A stretch of 46,494 nt of DNA from Chryseobacterium rhizoplanae (GTDB lineage: Bacteria > Bacteroidota > Bacteroidia > Flavobacteriales > Weeksellaceae), in assembly GCF_900182655.1 (NCBI RefSeq), contig NZ_FXTC01000017.1:1-46494 (forward strand), read 5' to 3'. Shown one piece after another: positions 1-6,507 of the stretch (position 1 is the stretch's first letter; every line of letters starts with the position of its first letter). A program made the translations under genes and the position numbers. The notes under the pieces were generated by a model. It worked only from the letters and a program-made list of their open reading frames with translations, had not been told where the DNA came from and made no database searches.

Positions 1-1
1 G

Positions 2-829
2 TTGCAAGAGACCGGGATGTATGATTATGGTGCAAGATTCTATATGCCGGATATGGGAAGATGGGGTGTGGTAGATCCACTGGCGGAAAAATCAAGAAGA
101 TGGTCACCATATAACTATGCGTTTAATAACCCACTGAGATTTATTGATCCGGACGGTAGAGAAAATAAAGATTGGTTACAACGTGGAAATCAAATATTTT
201 TTGATTCGGAAATAAAAAATCAAGAACAAGCTACCGCTAAATATGGAGAAAATGCACAGCATCTTTCAGAAGGTAGTTCAATTACAACAAAAGAGAATGG
301 AGAAACAGTTTCTCAATATACTTTTCACGATGATGGAACAATAACAAATGCTGATGGCTCTCAAAAAAGCAGTAAAGAAACATTTGAAACAAAAGATGGA
401 ACTACTATTATAGGCACAGAAAGTAAAGGTACTAGTATATCTTTTAGTATAAATGGAGTTTTAGGAGGGGGATTTGGATTTGACATTGGTTTAATTAAAG
501 ATTCAGGAAATAATTGGGGGCTGTCTTTTAATAGAAATATAAATTTCGGTTTAGGTTTTGAGGGGGGCTTCGGAATAGGACGAATTTCCTCAAATCATTC
601 CGGACCATTTTTATTAGAAGATTACTCTGGTGAAGCAAAATCTTTTATATCACCTGTTGGGGTTACATATGGAGGTACTTTTGACCCCAAATCTACTCCC
701 CTAGAAATGATGAACCCCTTAAATGTAGGAGCAGGGAAAAGAGGAGTTACTGAAATAAGTGCAGGATTAAAAGGAATTGGAACAGGAATTTTTTATAAAC
801 GCTCTAAAACATCTGTATGGGATTTTTAA
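2..829 (+). CDS. Rhs/YD-repeat protein, C-terminal part with variable toxin tip (5' end outside window)
   Basis: The first ~55 residues carry the end of the Rhs core: a YDYGARFY motif, then GRWGVVDPLAEK, YNYAFNNPLRFIDPDG. In this family that motif marks the boundary after which the sequence becomes a variable C-terminal effector, usually a toxin delivered to competitors. The remaining ~220 residues are such a tip. I do not recognise its fold; it contains a glycine-rich, beta-like stretch (GGGFGFDIG, GLGFEGGFGIG). The reading frame is open to the window edge, so the gene starts upstream and the true start is not visible. The stop overlaps the start of the next gene by 13 bp, a usual toxin-immunity arrangement. 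Rhs identity is secure; toxin activity is inferred from family and context. Confidence 0.85.
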   Translation: MQETGMYDYGARFYMPDMGRWGVVDPLAEKSRRWSPYNYAFNNPLRFIDPDGRENKDWLQRGNQIFFDSEIKNQEQATAKYGENAQHLSEGSSITTKENGETVSQYTFHDDGTITNADGSQKSSKETFETKDGTTIIGTESKGTSISFSINGVLGGGFGFDIGLIKDSGNNWGLSFNRNINFGLGFEGGFGIGRISSNHSGPFLLEDYSGEAKSFISPVGVTYGGTFDPKSTPLEMMNPLNVGAGKRGVTEISAGLKGIGTGIFYKRSKTSVWDF

Positions 830-1173
830 AAAAAAATATTAACAAAATTATTTTATTATTTTTTGGAATTACATTTTGTGGGATAATTCTAAAAAAAATA
901 TTTGATCCTAACTTATCTAAATATAAATATTTTGATCAGTATTGTAATGGACGAGTTATTTCAAACTCATATGACCTTATGACGCATTTTAATGTTGTTA
1001 AATCATCAGATGGTAATAAAATTTATTTGGAAGATTTAAAAATAATTTCATTAATTAAGATAGGAGATTCTATAATAAAAAATAAAAATGCTACTTATTT
1101 GACTGTTTATAAAAAAAACAATACTAAAGTAATTTATGATATGTACAATAAAAAATTGAAAGTAGTAAAATGA
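817..1173 (+). CDS. small single-pass membrane protein, probable immunity protein to the Rhs tip
   Basis: This 118-residue protein has a lysine-rich N terminus, one hydrophobic helix at about residues 9-28 (IILLFFGITFCGIILKKIF) and a hydrophilic C-terminal domain of about 85 residues. I recognise no family. It starts inside the last codons of the Rhs gene (13 bp overlap), so translation is probably coupled. It is markedly more AT-rich than the housekeeping genes to its right, as is typical of exchangeable effector-immunity cassettes. Position and size are what suggest immunity; nothing in the sequence proves it. If so, the membrane anchor suggests the toxin acts at or outside the inner membrane. 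Confidence 0.6.
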   Translation: MGFLKKNINKIILLFFGITFCGIILKKIFDPNLSKYKYFDQYCNGRVISNSYDLMTHFNVVKSSDGNKIYLEDLKIISLIKIGDSIIKNKNATYLTVYKKNNTKVIYDMYNKKLKVVK

Positions 1174-1201
1174 AACATATTATATTAAGATTCTCTCCGC
1201 T

Positions 1202-1224
1202 GGCACGAGCGTCTCGCTCGTGCC
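1202..1224. repeat. perfect 10-bp hairpin
   Basis: GGCACGAGCG and CGCTCGTGCC pair perfectly around a TCT loop. It lacks a T-run of its own and lies just before the terminator hairpin at 1238, after the putative immunity gene. It may be a small intergenic palindrome or part of a double terminator. Confidence 0.6.
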
Positions 1225-1237
1225 CACAAATAAAACG

Positions 1238-1265
1238 AAACCTCTGCAACAGCGGAGGTTTTTAT
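1238..1265 (+). terminator. intrinsic terminator after the Rhs/immunity pair
   Basis: A stem CCTCTGC/GCGGAGG (one G-T wobble) with loop AACA, preceded by an A-run and followed by TTTTTAT. It ends the Rhs-immunity transcription unit. Confidence 0.75.
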
Positions 1266-1452
1266 CTTTTTGTCTTAAGAAGCTATATTGAAGTACAATG
1301 ACGCTCATACGAAGTTAATAAACAAATTTTCGTTATAAGTTTAATAAAATGAATTAGTTATGTTTTTATAAAAATCTGTATATTGGTATTACCAAATTAA
1401 AGCGTAATCCGAAAAGCATACAGAGTAGGAAAAAAATCAAAAAAACGTTACT

Positions 1453-1593
1453 ATGAAAAACTTAAGAAAACTTTCAAAAAGAGAATTGAAAACTGTTCAG
1501 GGAGGTATCCCGATGTGTCTTGCAGGATACTTCTGGTGTTCATTTGAAAAAAAATGTATTCCTGTAGGATCGCCTTGCGGACTTATCGATTAA
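1453..1593 (+). CDS. bacteriocin-like peptide with double-glycine leader
   Basis: This short gene encodes 46 residues. The first 18 (MKNLRKLSKRELKTVQGG) form a classic double-glycine leader, of the kind cleaved by peptidase-containing ABC exporters. Cleavage after Gly18 would release a 28-residue peptide with four cysteines, at residues 22, 29, 35 and 42 (C-x6-C-x5-C-x6-C), suggesting two disulphides. Leaders of the form MKNLxKLSxxxLKxxxGG recur in Chryseobacterium and relatives, where such peptides are usually annotated only as bacteriocin-like. No exporter or immunity gene is adjacent, so export in trans is assumed. A hairpin terminator follows at 1615. The Rhs system just upstream also suggests a competition locus. 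Confidence 0.8.
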   Translation: MKNLRKLSKRELKTVQGGIPMCLAGYFWCSFEKKCIPVGSPCGLID

Positions 1594-1614
1594 TTTAATT
1601 CATGAAAATAATGT

Positions 1615-1650
1615 AAACAGGCTGTCTCAGAAATGGGATAGCCTGTTTTA
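1615..1650 (+). terminator. intrinsic terminator of the bacteriocin-like gene
   Basis: AAACAGGCT pairs with AGCCTGTTT around a 16-nt loop and is followed by TTA. It lies 22 bp after the peptide's stop codon. Confidence 0.7.
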
Positions 1651-1667
1651 TGCCATCCCCACCAATC

Positions 1668-1880
1668 GACTTAGGAATCAGGAGCGTCAAGAAAATTTGA
1701 ATGTAATCCGTTAAAAAATTTCCACTGTTTGAGCATGGGACTTACTTAGAACCGAAGCAGAGTCGGTTGATCCATACGAGTTTGGAAATTTTAGGAGTAG
1801 ATTTAAATTTTTAGAGTATGATTCCCGTCTTGAACTTTTGTATCCTTTTGTTTCAAGACAAAAGTATAGATGAAAATCAT
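1668..1880 (+). repeat. long structured direct repeat, copy A (full length)
   Basis: First of six copies in the window of a ~213-bp repeat that begins GACTTAGGAATCAG and ends AAAAGTAT-AGATGAAAATCAT. Inside it, AAATTTCC and GGAAATTT, GAATCA and TGATTC, and an AAATTTGAAT/ATTTAAATTT pair allow a long imperfect foldback. A compact hairpin (CTTTTGT-TTCAAG-ACAAAAG) sits near the 3' end. It is followed directly by partial copy B. Confidence 0.85.
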
Positions 1881-2050
1881 AATCCGTTAAAAAATTTCCA
1901 CTGTCTGAGCATGGGATGTATTTGGAACCAAAGCAGAACCGAATGATCCATGCGAGTTTGGAAATTTTAGGAGTAGATTTAAATTTTTAGAGTATGATTC
2001 CCGTCTTGAACTTTTGCCTACTTTTGCTTCAAGGCAAAAGTATAATTGAA
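1881..2050 (+). repeat. long structured direct repeat, copy B (lacks first ~43 bp)
   Basis: It begins at the internal AATCCGTTAAAAAATTTCC point of the repeat, so A and B form a full-plus-partial tandem. In its 3' hairpin, TTTTGC/GCAAAA replaces the TTTTGT/ACAAAA of copies A, C and D. This is a compensatory base-pair change. Confidence 0.85.
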
Positions 2051-2053
2051 AAA

Positions 2054-2374
2054 ATGTTATTTTGCAATTTTAATTATAAAATTTCCGTGCGGTCCAGAAA
2101 AAATTATATTCTTGCTGTTTGTATCATTTTTCTCAATGTCATAATATTACTTGTAAATATATACATAATAAGAAATGGTTTTAGTCCCTTTGAAGGAGGA
2201 TTAAATTTTTCTATCCTGCTAATGATTTCAAATATTTTTATCATTCCCGCAGCTGCAACATTTTTTTTAAACTTAAGTGACAAATTCATAATGTTGTTAT
2301 TGAATATATTGGGAATAAGTATAGCTGTTTTAGGAACTTTTCTGGCTTTTATGATGATAACGATTCAATGTTAA
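2054..2374 (+). CDS. small hydrophobic membrane protein of unknown function
   Basis: A 106-residue open frame starts at an ATG just outside repeat copy B and reads MLFCNFNYKISVRSRK before the first hydrophobic segment. Three membrane segments are visible: about residues 19-38 (ILAVCIIFLNVIILLVNIYI), 52-70 (FSILLMISNIFIIPAAATF) and 80-103 (FIMLLLNILGISIAVLGTF). The frame also extends 20 codons upstream into the repeat, but that part is repeat sequence and is probably not translated. It lies between repeat copies B and C on the same strand. I recognise no family. Immunity to the nearby bacteriocin-like peptide is one possible role, by position only. Confidence 0.5.
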   Translation: MLFCNFNYKISVRSRKNYILAVCIIFLNVIILLVNIYIIRNGFSPFEGGLNFSILLMISNIFIIPAAATFFLNLSDKFIMLLLNILGISIAVLGTFLAFMMITIQC

Positions 2375-2394
2375 GGGTAGATTGTGTCAATACC

Positions 2395-2607
2395 GACTTA
2401 GGAATCAGGAGAGTCAAGAAAATTTGAATGTAATCCGTTAAAAAATTTCCACTGTCTGAGCATGGGATGTATTTGGAACCAAAGCAGAACCGAATGATCC
2501 ATGCGAGTTTGGAAATTTTAGGAGTAGATTTAAATTTTTAGAGTATGATTCCCGTCTTGAACTTTTGCATACTTTTGTTTCAAGACAAAAGTATAAATGA
2601 AAATCAT
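2395..2607 (+). repeat. long structured direct repeat, copy C (full length, single)
   Basis: Full-length copy beginning GACTTAGGAATCAGG and ending in the TTTTGT-TTCAAG-ACAAAA hairpin plus ATAAATGAAAATCAT. It begins 20 bp after the small membrane ORF. Unlike A and D it is not followed by a partial copy. Confidence 0.85.
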
Positions 2608-2669
2608 ATTAAATATTTCACAAGTTATTTGTTTTTACTTCCTTTTTAATCTGTGTCTTTTATTTATTA

Positions 2670-2795
2670 ATGATATTAGCCAGCAGCCACAACATTCCTC
2701 TTCATGTATATCTTAAAATAGCAATTGCAATTCTAATTTCTACAATCCTATATTTCTATCTGCGATATATTAAAAAGAAAAAAATCAGCAGCTAG
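2670..2795 (+). CDS. possible tiny membrane peptide or gene remnant between repeats
   Basis: The ATG frame gives 41 residues (MILASSHNIPLHVYLKIAIA...) with one membrane segment and a C-terminal KKKK patch. The same frame is open about 60 nt further upstream and there encodes a second hydrophobic segment (LFVFTSFLICVFYLL) without an obvious start codon. It may therefore be a two-helix protein with a non-ATG start, or a gene that lost its 5' end. No family recognised. Confidence 0.3.
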   Translation: MILASSHNIPLHVYLKIAIAILISTILYFYLRYIKKKKISS

Positions 2796-2885
2796 TCTCT
2801 CCTTGAAGATTGTTGTAAATGGGAAAAAAGACATCACATCTAATCGTATTAGTTTCTAGTGTTATACTGTTATTTATTAATATGT

Positions 2886-3098
2886 GACTTAGGAATCAGT
2901 AGCGTTAAGAAAATTTGAATGTAATCCGTTAAAAAATTTCCACTGTCTGAGTATGGGACTTATTCAGAACCGAAGCAGAACCAGATGATCCATGCGAGTT
3001 TGGAAATTTTAGGAGTAGATTTAAATTTTTAGAGTATGATTCCCGTCTTGAACTTTTGTATACTTTTGTTTCAAGACAAAAGTATAGATGAAAATCAT
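2886..3098 (+). repeat. long structured direct repeat, copy D (full length)
   Basis: Begins GACTTAGGAATCAGTAGCG and ends GATGAAAATCAT. It is joined directly to partial copy E, repeating the A+B tandem arrangement with the same join point. Confidence 0.85.
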
Positions 3099-3270
3099 AA
3101 TCCGTTAAAAAATTCCCACTGTCTGAGCATGGGACTTACTTAGAACCGAAGCAGAACCAGATGATCCATGCGAGTTTGGAAATTTTAGGAGTAGATTTAA
3201 ATTTTTAGCGGATGATTCCCGTCTTGAACTTTTGCATACTTTTGCTTCAAGGTAAAAGTATAAATGAAAT
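3099..3270 (+). repeat. long structured direct repeat, copy E (lacks first ~43 bp)
   Basis: It starts at the same internal AATCCGTTAAAAAATT point as copy B. Its 3' hairpin reads TTTTGC-TTCAAG-GTAAAA, keeping pairing through a G-T wobble. It ends about 100 bp before purB. Confidence 0.85.
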
Positions 3271-3338
3271 CTTTATCTGATTCGCAATAGGGTTGAAAAA
3301 TCATAAAAGCAGGATTTTTATCTCTCACTGAAAAACCG

Positions 3339-3346
3339 TATTTTTG
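3339..3346 (+). promoter_or_regulatory. candidate -7 element for purB
   Basis: TATTTTTG fits the Bacteroidota -7 consensus TAnnTTTG and lies 24 bp before the purB ATG. A T-rich stretch about 19 bp upstream could serve as the -33 region, but it is a weak match. Confidence 0.45.
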
Positions 3347-3370
3347 TACATCTAAAAAGTAAAAGAACGA

Positions 3371-4798
3371 ATGAATTCCTACAAAAATCCATTGGAAGAG
3401 CGCTACTCCAGTGAAGAAATGTTATTTAACTTCTCACATAATAACAAATTCCAGAATTGGAGAAAGCTTTGGATAGCTCTTGCTGAAATCGAAAAAGACC
3501 TTGGACTTGAAATTACAGACGAGCAGATCGCTGAGTTAAAAGCTAATGCTGAAAACATCGATTATGAGAAAGCAGCAGAGTATGAGAAAAAATTCCGTCA
3601 TGATGTAATGGCTCACGTTCACGCGTATGGGGATGTGGCGCCTTCAGCAAAAGGAATTATCCACCTGGGAGCTACTTCGGCTTTTGTAGGAGACAATACA
3701 GACTTAATTCAGATACGTGACGGACTTTTAATCTTAAAGAAAAAGTTGGTTAACGTAATGAAAAATTTAGCAGATTTTGCTATTCAGTATAAAGACCTTC
3801 CGACTTTAGGATTTACACACTTTCAGCCAGCTCAGTTGACAACAGTTGGAAAAAGAGCTACCCTTTGGTTACAAAGTTTGGTTCTTGACATCGAAGAATT
3901 GGATTTCTTCCTTGAGACCCTTCGTTTCAGAGGAGTAAAAGGAACTACAGGAACGGCTGCAAGTTTCCTTGAACTTTTCAACGGAGATTACTCTAAAGTA
4001 AAACATTTAGATAAAGAACTTTCAAAAAGATTCGGTTTTGATAAGGTTTTCGGAGTTTCCGGACAGACTTACGACAGAAAAATTGATGCGAAAGTGGTTG
4101 CTTTATTAGGAAATATCGCACAATCTGCACACAAATTCACAAACGATTTACGTTTACTTCAAAACCTTAAGGAAATTGAGGAACCATTCGAGAAAAACCA
4201 GATCGGTTCATCGGCAATGGCTTACAAACGTAACCCGATGAGAAGCGAAAGAATAGGAGCATTGGCAAAATATGTAATGTCTCTGACAACAAGTTCTGCA
4301 ATGGTAGCTTCTACACAATGGTTTGAAAGAACTTTAGATGACTCTGCGAACAAGAGATTAACCATTCCTCAGGCATTCTTAGCTGTTGATGCTATTCTAT
4401 TGATCTGGAACAACATTCTGAACGGAATCGTTGTATATCCAAACAGAATCAACAAACACATTATGGAAGAACTTCCTTTCATGGCAACAGAATACATCAT
4501 CATGGAAGAAGTAAAAGCTGGTGGAGACCGTCAGGAAATCCACGAAGTAATCAGAGTTCATTCTATGGAAGCTTCCAAGAAAGTGAAAGAAGAAGGAAAA
4601 GAAAACGACCTTATTGAGAGAATCTTAAATGATGATTCTTTAAAACTGGACAAATCAAAACTGAAAGAAGTTTTAGATCCTAAAAACTTTATTGGTTTCG
4701 CGCCGATCCAAACGGAGGAATTCATCAAAAATGAAGTACAGCCGATTATAGATCAAAATAAAGACTTAATAGGATTGGAAGCTGATCTTAAAGTATAA
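3371..4798 (+). CDS. purB: adenylosuccinate lyase
   Basis: PurB splits succinylaminoimidazole-carboxamide ribotide and adenylosuccinate, releasing fumarate, so it acts twice in purine synthesis. The 475-residue protein has the fumarase/aspartase-superfamily landmarks: TSAFVGDNTD (about 102-111), the TLGFTHFQPAQ segment with the probable catalytic acid His150, and the signature GSSAMAYKRNPMRSERI (about 279-295) with the mobile-loop serine. Length is normal for the Bacteroidota type. The ATG at 3371 gives a natural N terminus (MNSYKNPLEERYSSEEM). It stands alone, with a hairpin terminator immediately after the stop. purL lies 1.7 kb downstream on the same strand, separated by unrelated genes. 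Confidence 0.97.
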   Translation: MNSYKNPLEERYSSEEMLFNFSHNNKFQNWRKLWIALAEIEKDLGLEITDEQIAELKANAENIDYEKAAEYEKKFRHDVMAHVHAYGDVAPSAKGIIHLGATSAFVGDNTDLIQIRDGLLILKKKLVNVMKNLADFAIQYKDLPTLGFTHFQPAQLTTVGKRATLWLQSLVLDIEELDFFLETLRFRGVKGTTGTAASFLELFNGDYSKVKHLDKELSKRFGFDKVFGVSGQTYDRKIDAKVVALLGNIAQSAHKFTNDLRLLQNLKEIEEPFEKNQIGSSAMAYKRNPMRSERIGALAKYVMSLTTSSAMVASTQWFERTLDDSANKRLTIPQAFLAVDAILLIWNNILNGIVVYPNRINKHIMEELPFMATEYIIMEEVKAGGDRQEIHEVIRVHSMEASKKVKEEGKENDLIERILNDDSLKLDKSKLKEVLDPKNFIGFAPIQTEEFIKNEVQPIIDQNKDLIGLEADLKV

Positions 4799-4803
4799 AA
4801 CAA

Positions 4804-4830
4804 TATGCAGTCTTTTCGGCTGCATATTTT
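4804..4830 (+). terminator. intrinsic terminator of purB
   Basis: TATGCAG pairs with CTGCATA around TCTTTTCGG and is followed by TTTTATTT. The open frame upstream of the next gene runs through this hairpin, which argues for the later start of that gene. Confidence 0.75.
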
Positions 4831-4849
4831 ATTTCCAACCCCGATCAAT

Positions 4850-5821
4850 ATGAAAAAACTACTGGTAACCATTTTATTGACACCCATCATTTCTTTTTCT
4901 CAGAGTAAAGAGGATTTACATTATTTCAAATCCAAAGATTCTCTGGTTGGAGTAAAAGATAAAACAGGAAAAATAATTGTTCCCGCACAGTTCAAAGTTT
5001 TTTCATTTCTTAAAGATGGAGATCCTGTAGAAGGAGAAACCATTCTTTTTGACGGAAGTAAAGAAGGCGAAGAACCGGAGAAAAATGCATGGGGCTATGT
5101 GTATGATAGAAATGGGAAATTCCTGTATCAGCCTTTCCTTTTTGACAATGGGGCAGATTATTTCTCTGAAGGATTGAGAAGATTGGTTAAAAATGGTAAA
5201 GTAGGATTTGCAGACCGAAACGGGAATACTGTTATTGTAGCTGAGCATGACTTTGCATTTCCTTTTAATTACGGATATGCTGCATTTTGTGACGGCTGCG
5301 ATTGGGAAAAAACCAATGATGAACATAGATCTATTGTAGGCGGAAAATGGGGAGTGATGAATGTCAAAGGACAAACCGTTCAGCCATTAGCAAAGCCAAC
5401 AGATCAGGATGTTGAAATAGATGGTAAATACTACCCGAATCCGTTTCAATACAATGAAAAGGAGAAGAATATCCTTCAGTTCTTTGAAAAGCAGAAGAAA
5501 AAACTGTCAGATCTTTATTATGTAAATTTTTATGACAAATTATCTGAAAAAGAAAAGAATCTGTTTTTCGAAATTGTAGAAAGGCCAAAAGAAAATTTTC
5601 CCTATTATCAGGTGAATACTTATAATGATAGGAAGAAAGATTTAGATATGCTTTACCGCTTCAAGTTTCTGGTTTCAGAAGATGGAAAAACATTTTATGC
5701 CATTGAGGACTTTAATGAAAAGAAAGTTCCTTTTGAAAATTGGCTGAAAGAAGAAATAAAAAATGCGGAGGATTATCAGAAAGAACATAAGGATAATCCG
5801 AATAAATTTATCAATAAATAA
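4850..5821 (+). CDS. secreted WG-repeat protein
   Basis: The 323-residue protein starts with a signal peptide (MKKLLVTILLTPIISFSQS; probable cleavage after FSQ). WG-type repeats follow: SLVGVKDKTGKIIVPAQF, AWGYVYDRNGKFLYQPF, KVGFADRNGNTVI and KWGVMNVKGQTV. They resemble KWG/WG beta-repeats that form surface or periplasmic binding modules. The last ~130 residues are charged and do not look repetitive. The frame is open to 4805, but that extension crosses the purB terminator, so I start at the ATG before the signal peptide. Function is unknown; the repeat class suggests protein or ligand binding in the periplasm. Confidence 0.8.
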   Translation: MKKLLVTILLTPIISFSQSKEDLHYFKSKDSLVGVKDKTGKIIVPAQFKVFSFLKDGDPVEGETILFDGSKEGEEPEKNAWGYVYDRNGKFLYQPFLFDNGADYFSEGLRRLVKNGKVGFADRNGNTVIVAEHDFAFPFNYGYAAFCDGCDWEKTNDEHRSIVGGKWGVMNVKGQTVQPLAKPTDQDVEIDGKYYPNPFQYNEKEKNILQFFEKQKKKLSDLYYVNFYDKLSEKEKNLFFEIVERPKENFPYYQVNTYNDRKKDLDMLYRFKFLVSEDGKTFYAIEDFNEKKVPFENWLKEEIKNAEDYQKEHKDNPNKFINK

Positions 5822-5974
5822 TATAAAATTGGAAATTCGGCAGTTCAAATTTGAAGAAGATAGACTTATTCCTTTAAATTTGTACAGAATAATGGTTGAA
5901 GGAAAATCTCTTTCAAAATTTTCCAATAGAGACGGATTTAAAGAAATAAGCTTTAAGTTCAGAAAGAGTAAAAG

Positions 5975-6010
5975 AAAAATAAATCTAATATTAAAAATCT
6001 GATATTTAAT
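5975..6010 (+). repeat. 36-bp direct repeat, first copy (mate at 6472-6507)
   Basis: Two near-identical 36-bp blocks (2 mismatches) that begin AAAAATAAATCTAATATTAA flank the decayed nuclease gene, one before it and one ending at the purL start codon. Similar TCTAATTTCTAA low-complexity sequence precedes pcm near 28725, so the motif may be a common leader sequence. Confidence 0.7.
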
Positions 6011-6016
6011 TTTTAA

Positions 6017-6479
6017 ATGATGTTACAAAATCAGAACCATCAGCAATTAATTACCGATCTGAAAGAACTGGTTGATAAGACTAAGTATCAGGTTGCGGCT
6101 CAGGTAAACTCAGCAATGGTGGTTTTGTACTGGAAAATCGGGCAAAGAATAAATGAAGATATTTTAGGGAATAAAAGAGCGGAGTATGGTAAAGAGATCA
6201 TTTTTCAAATCTCTCAGCAGCTTACTTTAGAATTTGGAAATTCATTTTCTGAAAAAAACATCAGAAAAATGATACAGTTTGCCTCTGTTTTTGATGATTT
6301 TGAAATTGTCACATCAGCGATGCGACAATTATCATGAACATATTGAACTTATGAATCTGGAAGGGGATAACATAAAAGTTGCAGAATATTTACTTATCTT
6401 ACCTTCTGAAAAAGTTTTGCTTGAAAAATTGCATCGTTCAATAGAGATAGCAAGAAATAAATTTGAAAATAAAAAATAA
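6017..6479 (+). pseudogene. decayed YhcG/DUF1016-family nuclease gene (internal deletion plus frameshift)
   Basis: The 5' part encodes a typical YhcG N-terminal domain: LITDLKELVDKTKYQVAAQVNSAMVVLYWKIGQRI, then GKEIIFQISQQL and SEKNIRKMIQFASVF. It runs to a premature stop at 6335-6337. The other frame then gives the family's C terminus: HIELMNLEGDNIKVAEYLLILPS, EKVLLEKLHRSIEIA. Intact members are about 330-370 residues with a PD-(D/E)XK nuclease core in the middle; that core is missing here. The deletion junction lies near 6325-6345 and also shifts the frame. These genes are mobile in bacteria and are often linked to defence or restriction loci. This copy is almost certainly dead. It sits between 36-bp direct repeats. 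Confidence 0.8.
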
Positions 6480-6507
6480 ATCTAATATTAAAAATCTGAC
6501 ATCTAAT
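6472..6507 (+). repeat. 36-bp direct repeat, second copy (mate at 5975-6010)
   Basis: Matches 5975-6010 with two differences. Its end overlaps the first bases of the purL ATG, so it forms the whole visible purL leader. Confidence 0.7.

Noticed and set aside
1668..3270. CRISPR array
   Set aside because: The repeat units are 170-213 bp with irregular spacing and partial copies; no short repeat/unique spacer pattern and no cas genes.
5763..6002. Basic 79-codon open frame downstream of the WG-repeat gene
   Set aside because: It overlaps the end of that gene and then runs through low-complexity leader sequence; it has no convincing start or features.
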